From positions 9,403 to 31,601 of IMG/VR virus record IMGVR_UViG_3300030106_007711: 22,199 nt of DNA. One strand, 5' to 3'. How positions within the stretch are numbered: position 1 is the stretch's first letter; each line of letters begins with the position of its first letter. Below the pieces are notes generated by a model that saw only the letters and a list, made by a program, of their open reading frames with translations, was not told the origin of the DNA and did no database searches. The DNA is from a virus. The translations under genes were made by a program, and so were the position numbers. This document shows, in pieces, positions 21,124 through 22,199 of the stretch.

Positions 21124-21702
21124 ATGGCTAAAGAAAAGAAGTTTGTAAAGCTCTTTGAAAACTATATGCGTAGATTTGAACGCGGCGGCTTTTTAGTAGG
21201 CGACGTTTTTAAGTTTAACGATGACTTTAAGAGTCATGACGCGTATAAAGATTTAGGAGATAATATTAAAGAGCTTATAGATGACATGATTGAATCAGGT
21301 CTTCATATTAGAGTAGTTAATATAAAAGATACTGACCCAGCTCGTTATCCTGCTAATGATCAAACTTCTTCTCTTAAAACCGTTTTAGACATAGCCTTAG
21401 ATACCGGAGGCGGTCGTTTTTCTCATTATTGCTCTGTACCCTGTGGGCTAGGTCAACCTGTTCAATATGCTCCAAATCTATTACCTATACCTGACGCAAT
21501 GAGGCGTAAGGATAAAGTTAATATTAAACCAGAAGAAGCTGAAGAGGATAAAGATAACATTCAGAATAAGACAGATAAGGGTAATGGAGAGCTGAGTAAT
21601 ACTGAAAGATCTTTACCTAAAGATAATACTAAAATTCCATCTGAACCAGCTACTCCTTCTCCGGAAGTAAATTCTTATACTAAGCAGTATATTACCAATT
21701 AA
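21124..21702 (+). CDS. Unknown protein, 192 aa
   Basis: No family recognised. Residues 1-130 look folded, with a helical start (KKFVKLFENYMRRFERGGFL), then DDMIESGLHIRVVNIKDTD and a Gly/Cys-containing region (DTGGGRFSHYCSVPCGLGQP) ending in a conserved-looking NLLPIPDAMRR (about 118-128). Residues 130-192 are a polar, low-complexity tail rich in Lys, Asp, Glu, Asn, Pro and Thr. A folded head with a disordered tail is common in virion-associated proteins, but this is only an analogy. The promoter octamer matches that of the gene at 1180. It ends tail to tail with the minus-strand gene at 21692, overlapping it by 11 bases. Confidence 0.75.
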   Translation: MAKEKKFVKLFENYMRRFERGGFLVGDVFKFNDDFKSHDAYKDLGDNIKELIDDMIESGLHIRVVNIKDTDPARYPANDQTSSLKTVLDIALDTGGGRFSHYCSVPCGLGQPVQYAPNLLPIPDAMRRKDKVNIKPEEAEEDKDNIQNKTDKGNGELSNTERSLPKDNTKIPSEPATPSPEVNSYTKQYITN

Positions 21703-22199
21703 TATATTCTGTTACAACCCTTCCAACACCCCAATATAGTCCTGTTCCTAATACAGCGTAGTCGGTAAATGTTTCAGCCCCGTCTACACCAACATAATCT
21801 CTACCAGTTAAAAAGCGCCAGCTGTTATTTTCCCAGACTTCTGTAGTATATCTTATACCTTTTCTAGCAGGCCATGAAGTAACAAAATATAATCTGTTAG
21901 CATTTTGTCCAAATCCTATTCTTAAATCCCAATCTATTATTGTTCTCGGAGGCGCGCCCTTTACAGTAATCTTTTGCTGTGATTCAAGGCCAGCTGGAGA
22001 CCAAATTTTAAGCACTCTATCTGAAGGAGTATTGCCTCTAGCTTGCAATATAAACGCAGAAGAGGTTATCAGCTGATAACTGTAATCTTGATCTCCACCT
22101 CCAATCTTCTTCCAACCTTCCGAAAGAGGAGGAAACGTTTTTGACATTGCATAATAATATCCTTCCCACATGCCTTCATTTTGTATCCAAATTATATCG
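21692..22199 (-). CDS. Unknown protein, C-terminal part (5' end outside window)
   Basis: The minus-strand frame is open to the right edge, so the gene very likely starts beyond it; 168 residues are visible. ATG codons occur at 22171 and nine codons later, but no late octamer or ribosome site precedes either, and the reading before them (DIIWIQNEG) is protein-like. The sequence is rich in Trp, Tyr and Gly and looks like repeated beta-strand motifs: WEGYYYAMSKTFPPLSEGWK, RVLKIWSPAG, TTEVWENNSWRFLTGRDYVG, and YWGVGRVVTEYINW at the end. A beta-rich tail or fibre domain is plausible; I cannot name a family. It overlaps the convergent 192-aa gene by 11 bases. Confidence 0.65.
   Translation of the reverse strand, partial: DIIWIQNEGMWEGYYYAMSKTFPPLSEGWKKIGGGDQDYSYQLITSSAFILQARGNTPSDRVLKIWSPAGLESQQKITVKGAPPRTIIDWDLRIGFGQNANRLYFVTSWPARKGIRYTTEVWENNSWRFLTGRDYVGVDGAETFTDYAVLGTGLYWGVGRVVTEYINW

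Noticed and set aside
21670-21690. Hairpin TATACT/AGTATA as terminator of the right-edge minus gene
   Set aside because: Six A/T-rich pairs with no clear T run; too weak to call.
1-22199. tRNA, CRISPR array, insertion sequence or lysogeny genes
   Set aside because: No cloverleaf-like stretch, direct-repeat array, transposase, integrase or attachment site was seen; nearly every base is in a structural or small phage gene.

Overview
The window is strongly AT-rich, almost gap-free, and reads as part of the genome of a T4-like contractile-tailed bacteriophage (myovirus). Three calls anchor this: a T4 gp61-type TOPRIM primase fragment at the left edge, a gp25-like baseplate wedge protein followed directly by a gp6-like (baseplate J family) wedge protein, and T4-type late-promoter octamers (NATAAATA or NNTAAATA) just upstream of many genes. 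The AT-richness and the style of the fibre proteins are typical of marine T4-like phages. The host is not shown by the sequence; a SAR11-type or flavobacterial host would be a guess.

Layout. (1) 1-732, + strand: C-terminal part of the primase. (2) 719-1147, - strand: small acidic protein, with an intrinsic terminator for its transcript buried inside the primase gene. (3) 1180-3013, + strand: a cassette of four genes, namely an unknown 110-aa protein, a membrane-anchored zinc-ribbon protein, an unknown 81-aa protein and a family-2-like glycosyltransferase. (4) 20527 down to 2997, - strand: a roughly 17.5-kb baseplate and tail-fibre block. In transcription order it holds a 77-aa small protein, gp25, gp6, a 705-aa PKD-like protein, a 936-aa unknown, a 212-aa PKD-like protein, a 772-aa protein with a possible LamG-like region, a 682-aa protein, a Gp10-C/collar-type 208-aa protein, two paralogous collar fibres (480 and 517 aa), a 52-aa small protein and a 381-aa lectin-like protein. 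(5) 20566-21702, + strand: a charged protein whose frame continues 62 codons past a TGA, then a 192-aa unknown. (6) 21692-22199, - strand: an unknown gene cut by the window edge.

How it fits together. The minus-strand block should build the baseplate wedge and its host-contacting fibres. gp25 and gp6 form the conserved core. The large proteins after gp6 occupy the place of T4 gp7-gp11 but are not recognisable as those. The last genes carry collar and lectin-like modules suited to receptor binding. Genes either overlap or abut (translational coupling), or are preceded by a late-type octamer placed only 5-6 bases before the start codon. Shine-Dalgarno sequences are mostly absent, so many late messages may be leaderless.

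Most notable: the in-frame TGA at 20899-20901 followed by a long coding continuation with no start codon of its own; the leaderless-looking late-promoter arrangement, including a palindromic divergent promoter at 1152-1175; and the set of large unrecognised baseplate proteins. I found no tRNA, CRISPR array, insertion sequence or diversity-generating retroelement, and no stretch over 300 bases without coding potential.
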